Shown piece after piece: positions 39,901 through 51,900 of a stretch of DNA of 64,000 nucleotides. Each line of letters begins with the position of its first letter. Within the stretch, counting starts at the first letter, position 1. The stretch is taken from contig CM031858.1 in NCBI GenBank assembly GCA_018697195.1, forward strand, positions 111,429,536-111,493,535, in the 5' to 3' direction. The DNA comes from Certhia americana. Taxonomy: Eukaryota > Chordata > Aves > Passeriformes > Certhiidae. Under the pieces are notes generated by a model. That model was not told the origin of the DNA, did not search any database, and worked only from the letters and a program-made list of their open reading frames with translations. The position numbers and the translations under genes were made by a program.

Positions 39901-42900
39901 TGCATTGCCTTCTGCTACAGACATGCAGCTCTGAGAATAAAATGCTGCATGAATAAAATGTCTTTCCAGGCATTATAGTATTTAATTTTCAGTTAAATGT
40001 TTTAAGCATTAATTTTTATCAATTTTTATCAGCAGACTAATTAAAAAGAGTAACAAAATCATTTTAAATTAATGAAGTTATTTAATCTTAGATATTTTAA
40101 AATATTAGAATCTGAAAATTTGTGAGTTCCTTGCACTGGTAAATATGAAATATACTTTTATGTGATATTTTTATACCTGTCGGGGGCAGAAAACTTACAC
40201 TGTCAGATTTCAAATTCATATATTTCTTACTTGGGAGTTACCTAGTTCCTTAACTTTATGCATCATTGGAATATTTAGGGATATTTGTTTAACTGAAAGA
40301 AAAAGTTCCACTTTGCAACTTAGTTATGCTTGGGAATCTGATACCTGTACCTAGAAAATGTGCCCACAGAGGAATAATATTAGTAGTAGAAATGCTCTTT
40401 CCTCATTTTTTTTAAGAAAAAAAATTATATGTCTTAATAAAACCATCCAATTATCTTTTTATGTATACCATATATATAGCATAAATATATAATATATATT
40501 TTTTTAGAAAACATATTTTCAAATCCCATGTACAGTCCAAGAAAATTATGATAAAGCATGATGGTTGACTGAGGTAAAGCCAAGAGTCCAAGAGTCAACC
40601 TCAGAACGTTAATTTAAGGTAGAGATTTTTAAGGTTTGTATCTGAAGTAAGGAATAGCAAAAAATTCCAGTAAACCTTTGCCTCATTATCCTGTACAAAC
40701 CCTAACTGTAATAATTTCTGTCAGTTTTATGAGTTATTTAAATATGAAGATGTTTAGTCTTTCCTTCTACTAAAAAAAAAGTAACAATTGCATTCCAATT
40801 TGTTGGTTTTTTGGTTTTTTTCCTAATCACAGACAAAACACAGTGTTCCTACAGATCAAAGAGAAATGTTGTTGTTTGTGACTGACTCCTCACTGCAAAA
40901 TGTGGTTCATGGGATTCCAAAAGTTGTTGCTGTGTCAGTCACTGCGTCATGTGTTCTTAGTGTGGAAATCATAGAAGCTCTCAGTGCTGGCTCTCGATTT
41001 GTCTTCTTCAAGGATGCTCTGTGGGGAAATGGTGAGCTTTGCATGTGGTTTGGAAGCAGCTGGAGTCCCACAGAAACAACACCCTTATCTCTGACACCAC
41101 AAGATGTGACCTCCAGAGAGAGGTCACATTCATTATCAGATGAAGATGAGACTTTGCAAGTTTGGGATGAGAAATTTGGAAGGGATTGTTATTCAAACTT
41201 TCTTGTAAGGTTTCTTTTTCTGTATTTTTGGCTTGATCTCAAATGTGAATGGGAACTCAGTGATGTTATTGTATGTCCACCAGTATTATTATCAGTCCTC
41301 TCTGGTGACTGTTGAATCTGATGATCAGTGTCAAACAAATTGGTGAGCTGACAGAAGGCTCAAAAATATTGAGAAATTTGAATGTCCTTAGATAGAGATA
41401 TTTTATAAGCTCTCCTAAACCATCTTAGCTGCGATCTTTTGCTCCCATACAGATAATAAAATTATGATTGTTCACTTTGCTTTCATTTTTAGTCACACTT
41501 TCTTGAGGTCCAAGTTTGGTTCTGTCTGGTGACTGCAGGGCTAGTTCACATCTTGCACCTTTAGTCACTTCCAGAATGTAAGTGAACTGGAAGTACAGAG
41601 CTGTGCAAAAGGCTGTGTGTCCTGAAGCAAAAATCTCTACTCTGGAGAATAAAGCATTGCATGCACCTGCTCTTTTTAATCTTTGAAGCAAAGCAGGGCC
41701 ACCTGAAGGGGTGCCCAAGCTTTTTACTTAAAGCGAGATGCAATGCAGTCTGGGTGGCATCAGACTCTCCCCTGGTTTGTTCAAATTTTTAATTTCTTTT
41801 TCTTCAAATTCAGATTTATTTTTTTTTCTCCCTGGGAGTTGCAAAGTGTAACAAGATCGTGGTGCGTGTGTCGCTGAAAGCAAAATATTTTGTCATTGAG
41901 AAAACCTGATGGAGTCTATTCATCTATTTGGTAGCTGGCAGAGATTGTTGTCTTTATTGGCTGTGACAATTAACGTGGTCACCTTTTTCCTTGTTACTGT
42001 ACTGAGTTGAAATGTCTTTTTTGGCAGGTAGGATTATTTGTGTTGAACGTACTGTTCTCTTATTACAAAAGCCTCTTTTGTGCTCGGCTGCCGGTGCTGA
42101 CCTCAGTGAGCTGACTGGCCCTGTCAGACTCGATGAGCTGGATTCTACAACACAGGCCAACTCCGTTTGTGCTCTGAGAGGTTTGTATGGCCTTGCCTGA
42201 AATGAATGCGGTTAATTATTTGTGCTCACTTTAATCTTTTGTGTCTTTATATTGATTTCTTGCACAAACAGCATGGAGGGATAAAAAAAGCATGGCATTG
42301 CTGTGGGTCACTAGGATATTTAAGATTTTATGCTTCTTTGTGGGCTCTGTTTGCCTTTCGCTGGCCAAGCTCTACTCCCACTCACTCATACCCCAGAATA
42401 AATGTTTAATGCACAATCTGTTTCATTATATTCCTTCCTTCACTGTCTTCTTTCAGGAGCCTTCTGTTCACACCATCAATGTTGATGTTGGCAACAATGA
42501 GTTATACCAATATTTTTTAGGCAGATGGGTAAGATATGTTACCCAGATCTTGAATGGTAGGGGTTAGTGACTGATTTCCCTGGAGCTTTGCTGCAGTAGG
42601 ACAATTTATTTTTTTACCATAGTAATTTAGGATAATGTGGCCAGTATTTGCTCACCAACCACTTTGGATCATAGCTTTGTCTAATATCTTGGTCTTACCA
42701 CTAACCATGCAGAAACATTTCTTACTACAGATTTTCTACTGTTTCCAAATCATGCAGAAATATTCTCTGCTGTGTATTTTCTAATGCTTTGTCCAGACAG
42801 CTTCTTCAACCTCCCAGTTTTACAGTGCCTATGAGAAAAAGTCTTTAAAAGCCCATCAACTCTTCAAGGCTATTTTCTATCTTAATTTAACTTGTATTAT

Positions 42901-45900
42901 TCCAGTAGCCCTTGAAGAAAATTCTTGATACACTGTTACATTTACACCTTCAAATATTCACTGGAGCATTTGAAATTAACTTCAAAATTATGACTAATAA
43001 TAGTTTTCAAATTAATTCTTCAGCTATAATATGATAGACTGAGAAGGCAGTTTGAAACCAAACAAAGCCTTTACTAAACATCTGCTGCTAAGGTAGAGCC
43101 ACAACTTAGCATTGCCTCTGTGATTAATTACTGGGCACCTTGCAGTGACAAATGTTGAACAGTGTATAATGAAAACCAAGCACAACTAGAGGCACTTCAG
43201 TCAAAGCCTTGGTTGTTATGTACATCTTGCATTGATACAGCTACTTGAAAGATATTTCTGTCACTGGGTGTGAAATGCTTTTTGACTTTTTTTTTGACCT
43301 CTCCAGTAGTTATGTTAAGAATTGTCACTCCTCTGCTGTTAATTTTGTGATTATGAGAAGTGCCTGTCTTCTTTTTTCTTGTTGACAGTGTTCATAATAG
43401 GATAAAGGAAACATCTCTCTGTCCTTTCTTTTTCCAGCAGACCAAAGAAAATACACCTTTGTGATCTGTTGTGTAAACAAGTACTTACTTTACACACATA
43501 GGAGATGTCATGCTTTGCCTGTATTACGGATAGAAGAATGACAAAAGAAGAAATTAATCCTACAACCTTGTCTTGTTTAATCTGGAATTTGTGCAGGCTG
43601 GCTGTTATCAGTATGTTCCCACACCTGAATGCCAACATAGAATATAAAATATCTTCTTTATACTTATGCTGCTGCAATATATATAAGAAAACTCTTGTGT
43701 GTAATGACATATTTTAATAGCATTCAAGAGATGTATTCACTGGTTTGGGTTTCAGTTACTTAGTACCTACATCTTTCTGCTGAACTAATGAAACTAATAG
43801 CATTGACCCTTCGTTGGTGGGAGAATATACTTCTGGTGGAGTAATGCATGAAGGGGGATGTATCATCTCTAAAATTCACTGTCTCTTATCTCTTAAGTCA
43901 GAGAGTTGTTAGTCCGGCTTTCAATGAGAAGCAGTTATTACTTCATTCATTCTTCTTTGTGCGTCCTCTCATTTCTTGTACTTTTGGTCACCTAAGTGTG
44001 TTGCACATTGGCATCTTCCTACCTAGCAAGGAGGCTGCACAGGCTTTCTCTACCCCTTCTTGAAGGAGTGTGCCTTCCTGAAGGAACATCTGAAGTTCCT
44101 CCAGTCCAAGCTCCTGCTTAAAGCTGGGCCCTGAGCAACTTGGTACAACTCTGGACTGGATGTTCTTCAGAGGTTCCTTCCCCACCAAAATAGAAAATGT
44201 TCCAGTTCAAGCAGATGCAATGAGTTTGTCAAAAATCCTTGTTTCCGGGAAGTCCAGTCATACCAGATCTGGGATAATGGAGTGTGCTGCTCTTCAACAG
44301 ATGAGTGAAAACCTGTGGTTGCTTTCTAGTGAAAAGTTTATTCTTCATTGCAGGATGAATCTGTGGTTTTCACCTGTGATTTTGGGGTTAATAGTTTATT
44401 TTCTTATCACTATGCATTGCAAGGTAATTTCTAATCTTTTTGCTGTATAGTAGCAGTCAGGATGACTTAAATGTTGGTAGTTCATACGGCACAGAACTGT
44501 TTTTTCCTCTTAGTCATGCTTTGAGCAAATCCTGCTTAGTCTGTACCACATATGATATGTGGGAATATTACTTGATTAATGCTATTTGCCTAGTATATGA
44601 CTCACCAACAGTGATTGAATTTTGACGTCAGATATTTTCATATTTAGGCCTTTACTCAAGCGTGTGGGGTTTTTTCAGTTTCTGCTTAATAGTGGGACTA
44701 AAATGGGGTCAGTCAGTTTACCTAGATTTCCCTTTTTTGATTGAATTTTTGTCTTTCCTGTCCCATTAATTAGGAAAACTGATTGGGAGAAAATAATCCC
44801 AAACAACAACTCCATGTTTTCCTTTTTTCAACCAGTGTTCCTTGTCATTCCACACGTGGCAGACCTGCATTTCTAGGTGTTGTCCTATTGTCAATCTCTT
44901 CTTAATGGTGCAAGTCACAACCCTAAAAAATAGACTAGAGGTAAAAATCTAATTTTGGCTGTGTGCATTTTCATTTAAAAGAAGAATCTTGGGAAAATGT
45001 CCAAAAGGTTTATGCATGTCAACCAAAATCTAGAGTCTTGTTAACGGTGTGCAGCAGTTCAGCATCCTAAACTTGAGAAATCACTTTGCATATAGGGTGC
45101 ACAAGACTGCCGCTGGATTACTACACATTGCTGCTTTGAGTTGGTCTGACTTCAGTGATGTCTGGTGGTTTTATCAAAGGAACTCTACATTATCATCAGA
45201 GTAATCTTTTCCACTAGACATATTCTCATCAGTATGATCCTGATTGATTTTCTTCAAATGTACTTTCACTGGAATCTTGCAGTTGGAATATGGTACACAA
45301 CTGGGAGAGAGTGAAAAGTCTTAGAGAAGAAAGGGATTTGTTTTGGTTTTAAAATGATTTTTTAATGATGAAGGAAACATACTCTGCAAACTAATCAATA
45401 GCTTTTTGATGAACCAGAATCATAAAATCATAGAATCGTTTAGTTTGAAAGGGATCCTTAAGATCATCAAGTCAAACTATTAACCCAGCACTGCCAAGTC
45501 CACAACTAAAGCATATCCCCAAGTGCCACATCTGCATATCTTTTAAATACCTCCAGGGCTGGGGACTCCACCACTTTCCTGGCAGCTGATCAAATGCTTG
45601 ACCCCTATTCCAGTGAAGAATGTCTTCCTAATATCTGATATAAACCCCTCTTGTTGTAACTTTAGGCCATTTCCTCTCATTCTGTCACTTGTTACCTGGG
45701 AGAAGAGGTTGACCTCTGCCTGGTTACAAACTCCTTTGGCAGTTGTAGAGGACAAGAAGGTTCCCCCTGAGCCTCCTTTTCTCCAGGCTAAAGAACCCCA
45801 GTTCCCCTTCATCAGCTCCGTTGTCCTTCTCTGAGCCCGCTCCAGCCCCTCAATGTCTTTCTTGGAGTGAGGGGCCCAGAGCTGGACTTGAGGTGCAGCC

Positions 45901-48900
45901 TCACCAGTGCTGTGTACAGAGGCACAGTCACTCTCCTGATCCTGCTGGCCACACTATTGCTGACACAGGCCAGGGTGCCATTGGTGTTTTTGGCTACCTG
46001 GGCACACGCTGGCTCATGTTAGCCACTGTCAATGAGCATCTCCATGTCCTTTTCCTCTGAGCCACTTTCCAGCCACTCTTCCCCCAGCCTGTGGCACTGC
46101 CTGGGGTTGTTGTGACCAAAGTACAGGACCTGGCTCCTGGCCTTGTTGGATCTCACACCACTGGCCTCAGCCCATTGATCCAGCCTGTCCAGATCCCTCT
46201 GCAGAGCCTTCCTGCCCTCCAGCAGATCAACACTCCCACCCAGCTTGGTGTCATCTGTGAACTCACTGAGGGTGGAATTGATCCAGATTATTGATTGAAA
46301 TACTAAACAGGACTGGCCCCAGTACTGAGCCTTAGGGAATACCACTGGTGACTGGCCACCAAGTGCCAGTGGACTTAACTCCATTCAGCATTCACATCAT
46401 TCAAAGAGAACCATACCCATGGAAATTCCTAGTTTATCACAAACACTGAAGAATCAAAATTATTCCTCTGAGAGTCCATGTGGTAAAATAGAGTAGCTTA
46501 TTCTGTCAGATAAATGCCTGATGTTTTGTTTTACACTTAGAAATTGAGTCATAAGTGTTGTATTTGAGAAGCAACTTTCCAGATTTTCAGACTCACTGTC
46601 CTCTGCATTCCCAAAGAAAATTACAATTTTGTTGTTTAGATGTAGCTCTCTCCTTGTCCCAGGAGAACCAGAAAAGCAAGGGATTAACATCCTATCTTAC
46701 AGTCCAGACACTGTAAATGCTCCATAGTCTCCAAAGCTTTCTTCTGTTGAATGTGGTATAGAACCATGAGATTCTTGCTCAACAGAGGATGGATTTTTAA
46801 GTCTGTAGTTCTGTTGTACTAGTGAGGTTTTATTTTAGTGTAGTTTCATTCTTACAGGTGAATATTTTTCTCTATAAATAATGCTCATAATTTCAGTATA
46901 TTGTTACCATAAAATATAATATACTCTTTATTGGCTTCTCATAAAATTCTGAATATATTTTTTCTTGCCAAAACTAGCGAGGCCCTTTTTATTAGTCCAA
47001 AGTATCCTTGGCATTCCCTTCTTATGCACACACATAAGACTGTGAGCCAGATCTAATCTCTGTTAAATCTGTATAAATGAAGAATAACTCCATTGTTAGT
47101 GGAATTTAATCTGCATTGTTGTTTTCAGAAGAGATTGGGGCTTCTTATTGGTTTGTATTTTCTAAATATCAATATCAAGCTATTCGATCTGATGATTTTT
47201 ATAGCTGTCTATTGCCAAGAGAACATCAGAGGACCAGAAAGAAAGCAAATAAGCAAAAACAAATCAGAAAAGCAGTGAAATCCAAACCAAAAGAACTGAG
47301 CCTGTTTGGAAAGTTAATTGTCAATTATCTACTTTCTGGTATTTTTAGAATGTAATACTCTGCTGTACTTTCATCCCTTGTTGGAGGGACAAAGGAGAAA
47401 GGGAGATTGTTGGAAGAGCTGATTCTTGCTCTGACAAGTCTTAAGCTGTGGGTCAGAAAGGCTCAAACCTGCTGTGAAGCCAAGAGTGGCTGTGTTTGCT
47501 GGCTTAACATAAGCATTTTGTTAAGAATTCCATGTTCTGCAGGTACTGTTGTTGGAGTTAATGAGAGCACTGCTTTCTCCTGGCCTACATGCAACAGATG
47601 TGGCAATGGAAAGTTGGAACTGTGTCCCCAGGACAGGTGAGAGTCAGCATGCTCCAGAGCACTCCAGGTGTTTTGTAGATGTAGCCATAACAGCAGTAGG
47701 TGATGCAATGATTCCTGCAGGCACAGGCTGCACTTTGCTCCTTCCTAGAGCTGAGACATAGTATTTTTATTGCTGATGAACTGATAAAACCTGCAAGGTT
47801 ACATTAATATATTAAGAAAGATACAAGTAGATATGAAATGGTTTGATTTTGCTGTTACTAGTTTTTTTTAAACCAATCTTGCTCATAAAGGTTTCATAGC
47901 CTACTGCATTATCGTATTACTTTTAATAAATATGCCCATAAACCATAGGTCTGATTTTAAGTTTCTTTAGAAGTAGGCACATGTGTTTGTGTGTCTTGCC
48001 TTGTTAATCTGTGTATCCCCACTTCACTTTTATACTGGACTATGATCTCTGCTACAATTGATCGAGGTATGAAAGAGTTGCATTTCAGACCTATTAAATT
48101 AGTCACCTTTCTAAAAAGGGTTTTGAATTATTCTGGCTGTATGTCTGTCCTGAATGTGAAGACTGATCCTACAGGACCTGTTGCCGCCTGAAATGCTGAA
48201 CCTGTGTCACACTGACATAATTTTGGAAAGCCTCCCCTGCAGCTGCCTAACCAGCTTGTGCTTGCAGAGTGTGAGATAGCTGGTGGAATAAAAGCCTAAG
48301 GGATAAGAGTGGTCAGAGTGTGGAAGGAAGGCAAGAAGGAAGGCAGAAAGGCAGGAAAGAAGGAAGGAGCTTTTTCTACTGGAAAAGCTTACAAAAAGCA
48401 TAAGGAGAAGTTGTGTTGATCTTATTGAAATAGATAGTATTTTTCTAAAGATGAAAAGATTCACCCTTTATGTTTTGTTTTACAAAAAAAAGGCTGAAAA
48501 TCAAAACCAGGTATCCTGTATTATACTGTCATACAAAAAATAAGGATGTGTCTGTGTTCACATAGTAATGCAGTCCAATTAAAAAAGTATCTCACCTGTG
48601 AAGGACAGTTTTGCTTCATTTGGAGAACAAATGAAGTATCAATATTTGTTTAAGAAGTGCTTCCAACAAGCACTTTAGCTGAGCTTAATTTTGTGCATGA
48701 CTTAAGTGTGCACTGAAAACATTGAACATTTGCTGAATGAAGGCCTAAGTCAATAATTCACTTTGGCCAAATCTATACTACACATTTTCTATTGCCATAA
48801 CTTTTAGGAGGTTATGAGATTAATATTTGCTTAAGTGGGGTGACTATAAATAGCAACCTCTCTCCATGCTGCCAGAAATTATGAAAGAAAGATCCTTTTG

Positions 48901-51900
48901 CCAGAAGAGTTTAGGTCCTCCAGGAGAATTACTGCCAACAGAAGAGTTGTATTTGATATTATCAACTGAATCTCTACCAGGGCTTTGCTACTAAAAGTCT
49001 ACCAGCAAAGTATTTTAGAGAATACACTAATTGGGGTTTTATTTCTTTTGGTTTATGACTGATAGCTTGTTCATTTCTCTATGTTTTTCCATCATTATTT
49101 TGTGTGTTTCAGAGAATTGCTATATTGCAACCAGTGCTCTGAAGTTGTCACAACACCAGTTTTGAAAATGCAGCTGGAAGTCTTCTTGAGTTGCCCATCC
49201 CGATCTCAAAGTACAGTAAAAGTAAAGGTATGGCATGAAATGAGTGTTGGTGTATCGGGTGCAATGAGACTAGATGTGCAGACACATAGGTATTCTAAGC
49301 CACACTTCTATGAACAGTTCTGCCAGAAGATAAATTAAAGTATGTAAGACTATCCCATAATTTAATGTAATACTAAATCTGTATTTCATTGGTCTAAGAA
49401 CCCAGTTCCCAGATCTTGCTCAAATAACGCAGTCATTGAGTTCACCCTGAGGTTTGCAAACTGTTCTGTGGCCCAGATGAAGGGTTTTGTTAGGTTGGGC
49501 CTTTGGAAACCTCAGTCTACAGAGCCTAAAGGAATGTGTACTTTTTAGACTTCCATTCTGAACATCTTTTGTGTCACCTCTCCTCTGCTTTCTTGGCCAG
49601 AGAAACAAAACTGTTTTAATTTATCATTAAAATGATAAATCTTTGTTCTATGTGACTGCAAACAGAACGTCTTTGAACACTTAAGATTTTTGTCATGAAC
49701 GAAACCTGTGAATTTTCTCATTCCAGCTGTTGCAAAGGACAATCTCTTCTCTCCTGATGTTCTCTGCCAGTGAGGATGGGGTAAGTATAATGAATGCTGA
49801 CCAAAGGAAATTAAACTACAGAACTTAATATAAAGGCAGAGTACAAATGTGTTGGCAGGTCAGCCGTGAGTTTTGGTGGCAGTGTCTTGAAAATCTCCAG
49901 TGATGGAGATTCTGACTTTCCAGGCAGTTTGCTTTGGAACTGTTCTAGGAGTGGTAAGAGATTTCACTACAAGTGAAATTTTTTTTCCCTTGTCCAGGCT
50001 GTGATTTGAGTGGGCTGTGCCCTTTGGTAATCCCACCTTCCAGCTGCTGTTGCCCTGCCATCTCATCACCCTCCTTTTCAGAAGGGGGATGTTGCAGATG
50101 GGCTGTGTAGCTTCAGCTCAGCTGTGGATCTGCAGAGCTACCTGCAAACAGCACTCAGAGCTGCCACGGGCAGTGCTGGACTTGACTCCATTCTCTGGCT
50201 GAGAATCCAAAGACAGCCAAGCTTCCCACCTTTTGGGTCTGGTCTTCTAAATCCTATAAACCACAACTGCTTTGTAACAGCACAACGCTGAAACTACTGG
50301 CACATGGGAATAGTAGAAGAATTTGCAAAACGCGTGCAAGATATTCCTTCATGATTGTATGAATGAAACACACACGAGCCGTGGAGATTCATGGACTAAA
50401 GTACAGTTTATGTAATCATGAAGTAGTTGTTCCTTTAATCTGAGATATCAGAAGAACCCTGACACTTGGCACAGTGACCCAGATTTATTGTGGGTGAGGG
50501 AGGCATCCAGGTAGGTGCCTGGCTGGCATTGGCTGCTGGATGGTCGGCAGCCTTCAGAGAGTCATTAACTCTAATTAGGATTCCAAGATTTTCCCTCTCC
50601 CTTGCACATGAATGGGAGCAAAGGTCGGTTTGTTGTCTTGTCTAATCATCCCAGTTAAATATCTTCAGTTAGGTGATATGTTCTAGGGTCAGTTTACTTT
50701 CTCTGTCTTAACAAGTTTTCCAGCATTTTCCTATTACATGCTCCATGCTTTTAGTGGGATTTGTGCTTAATATTTAAAGCGGAAAGTTACTCTGAAAAAA
50801 ATTATTTTTCTTATGCTGGAGGAGGGTGTATATTTCATTTAAGCAAAGAGATACAAGAAATTTCCAAAATGTGTTTGCTTCTTTAATAGCAGTTAAGTCT
50901 TGTTGAGTTTTACAGGATGTGTCTGGTGTAGTTACAAAACATAGTTCTTTTTTGAGTTATTAGAATTCAAACAACCTCTTTTTCATGTTTTAGTGTGTAT
51001 AATGCCAGTGTTTAGAAGTCTGGCAACTCAGGTTTTTTTATTCCCTGGCTGAAACACAGGGATAAAGATTAGTCTCAAGAAATACCACTTTAGGTGGCAT
51101 TTTTTTGCCAGTGCTGCTGAAGTTTCTGAGGGTGTAGCTTTGTAATCAATTCTTTTGGCAGGAAGGTTGGTTTTAGCTGTCACTGGCCCTGGTCACTTGT
51201 TCCTCACCTTGTGGCAGCCCTTCTGCTGCACCAGTAGAGTTGTTTGTGCAGCTGCACAGTGAACTGGACTGCAAAACCGGTCTGGGGTAAAAATAATCTA
51301 GGGAAAAAAAAAAGAAAAATTATTGTTTATACCTTGAACCAGGTAATGCCATGGGTATCACATACCTGTACAGGAGCACAGCACAGATGAAGGCAGGGGC
51401 ACAGTCAGAGGCTGGCTGTAGGCAAGGCCTATTAGGGAAAGAAGTGGATGTGAACCTGCCACCTGAGATACCCTCTAAAAATATTCAAAATATCAACTAT
51501 GAGTGTTAGCAGTTCTTGTGTCAGCATGCTGTCTCCTTAGTGCAGCCTTGCATCCCTCTCCTCCACGGAGAACACAGCCTCTGCAAATTCACTCAGGCAC
51601 AACTCGGAGGTGAAATGCCAGTCGGATCATTAAACAGGAGGGACTGTGTCAGTGCTGCTGGTGGTAATGCATGAACAGCAAAAAAAAGTTAAAAGGAGGG
51701 AGAGGGAGGAGACAAAGAAAGGTTACAAAATATTTTTTCCTTTAGTGGATCAGTTAGCACAGGGAGTCAATGTGTAGTATGTATATATACGCATTGCCAG
51801 CATGCATGATGTCCTGCAAGTGACAGAAAGGAAGATAAGGGGAGTGTGTGTAGGTTAGGCTTCAGCAAAACTGAGTTCAAAGTCACAGTAACTTTTTTCT

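Larger units (their letters stand above)
42181..47542 (+). other. SPIDR intron f-g
   Basis: 5.4 kb intron with a long CR1 3' part (45418-46388, - strand), a probable CR1 remnant on the + strand (44120-44195), and two exon-like segments (42457-42528 and 47129-47355). Confidence 0.75.

Noticed and set aside
46019..46384. 121-codon frame on the - strand as a host gene
   Set aside because: It is a remnant of CR1 ORF2 (DDTKLGG and the following region), part of the LINE at 45418-46388.
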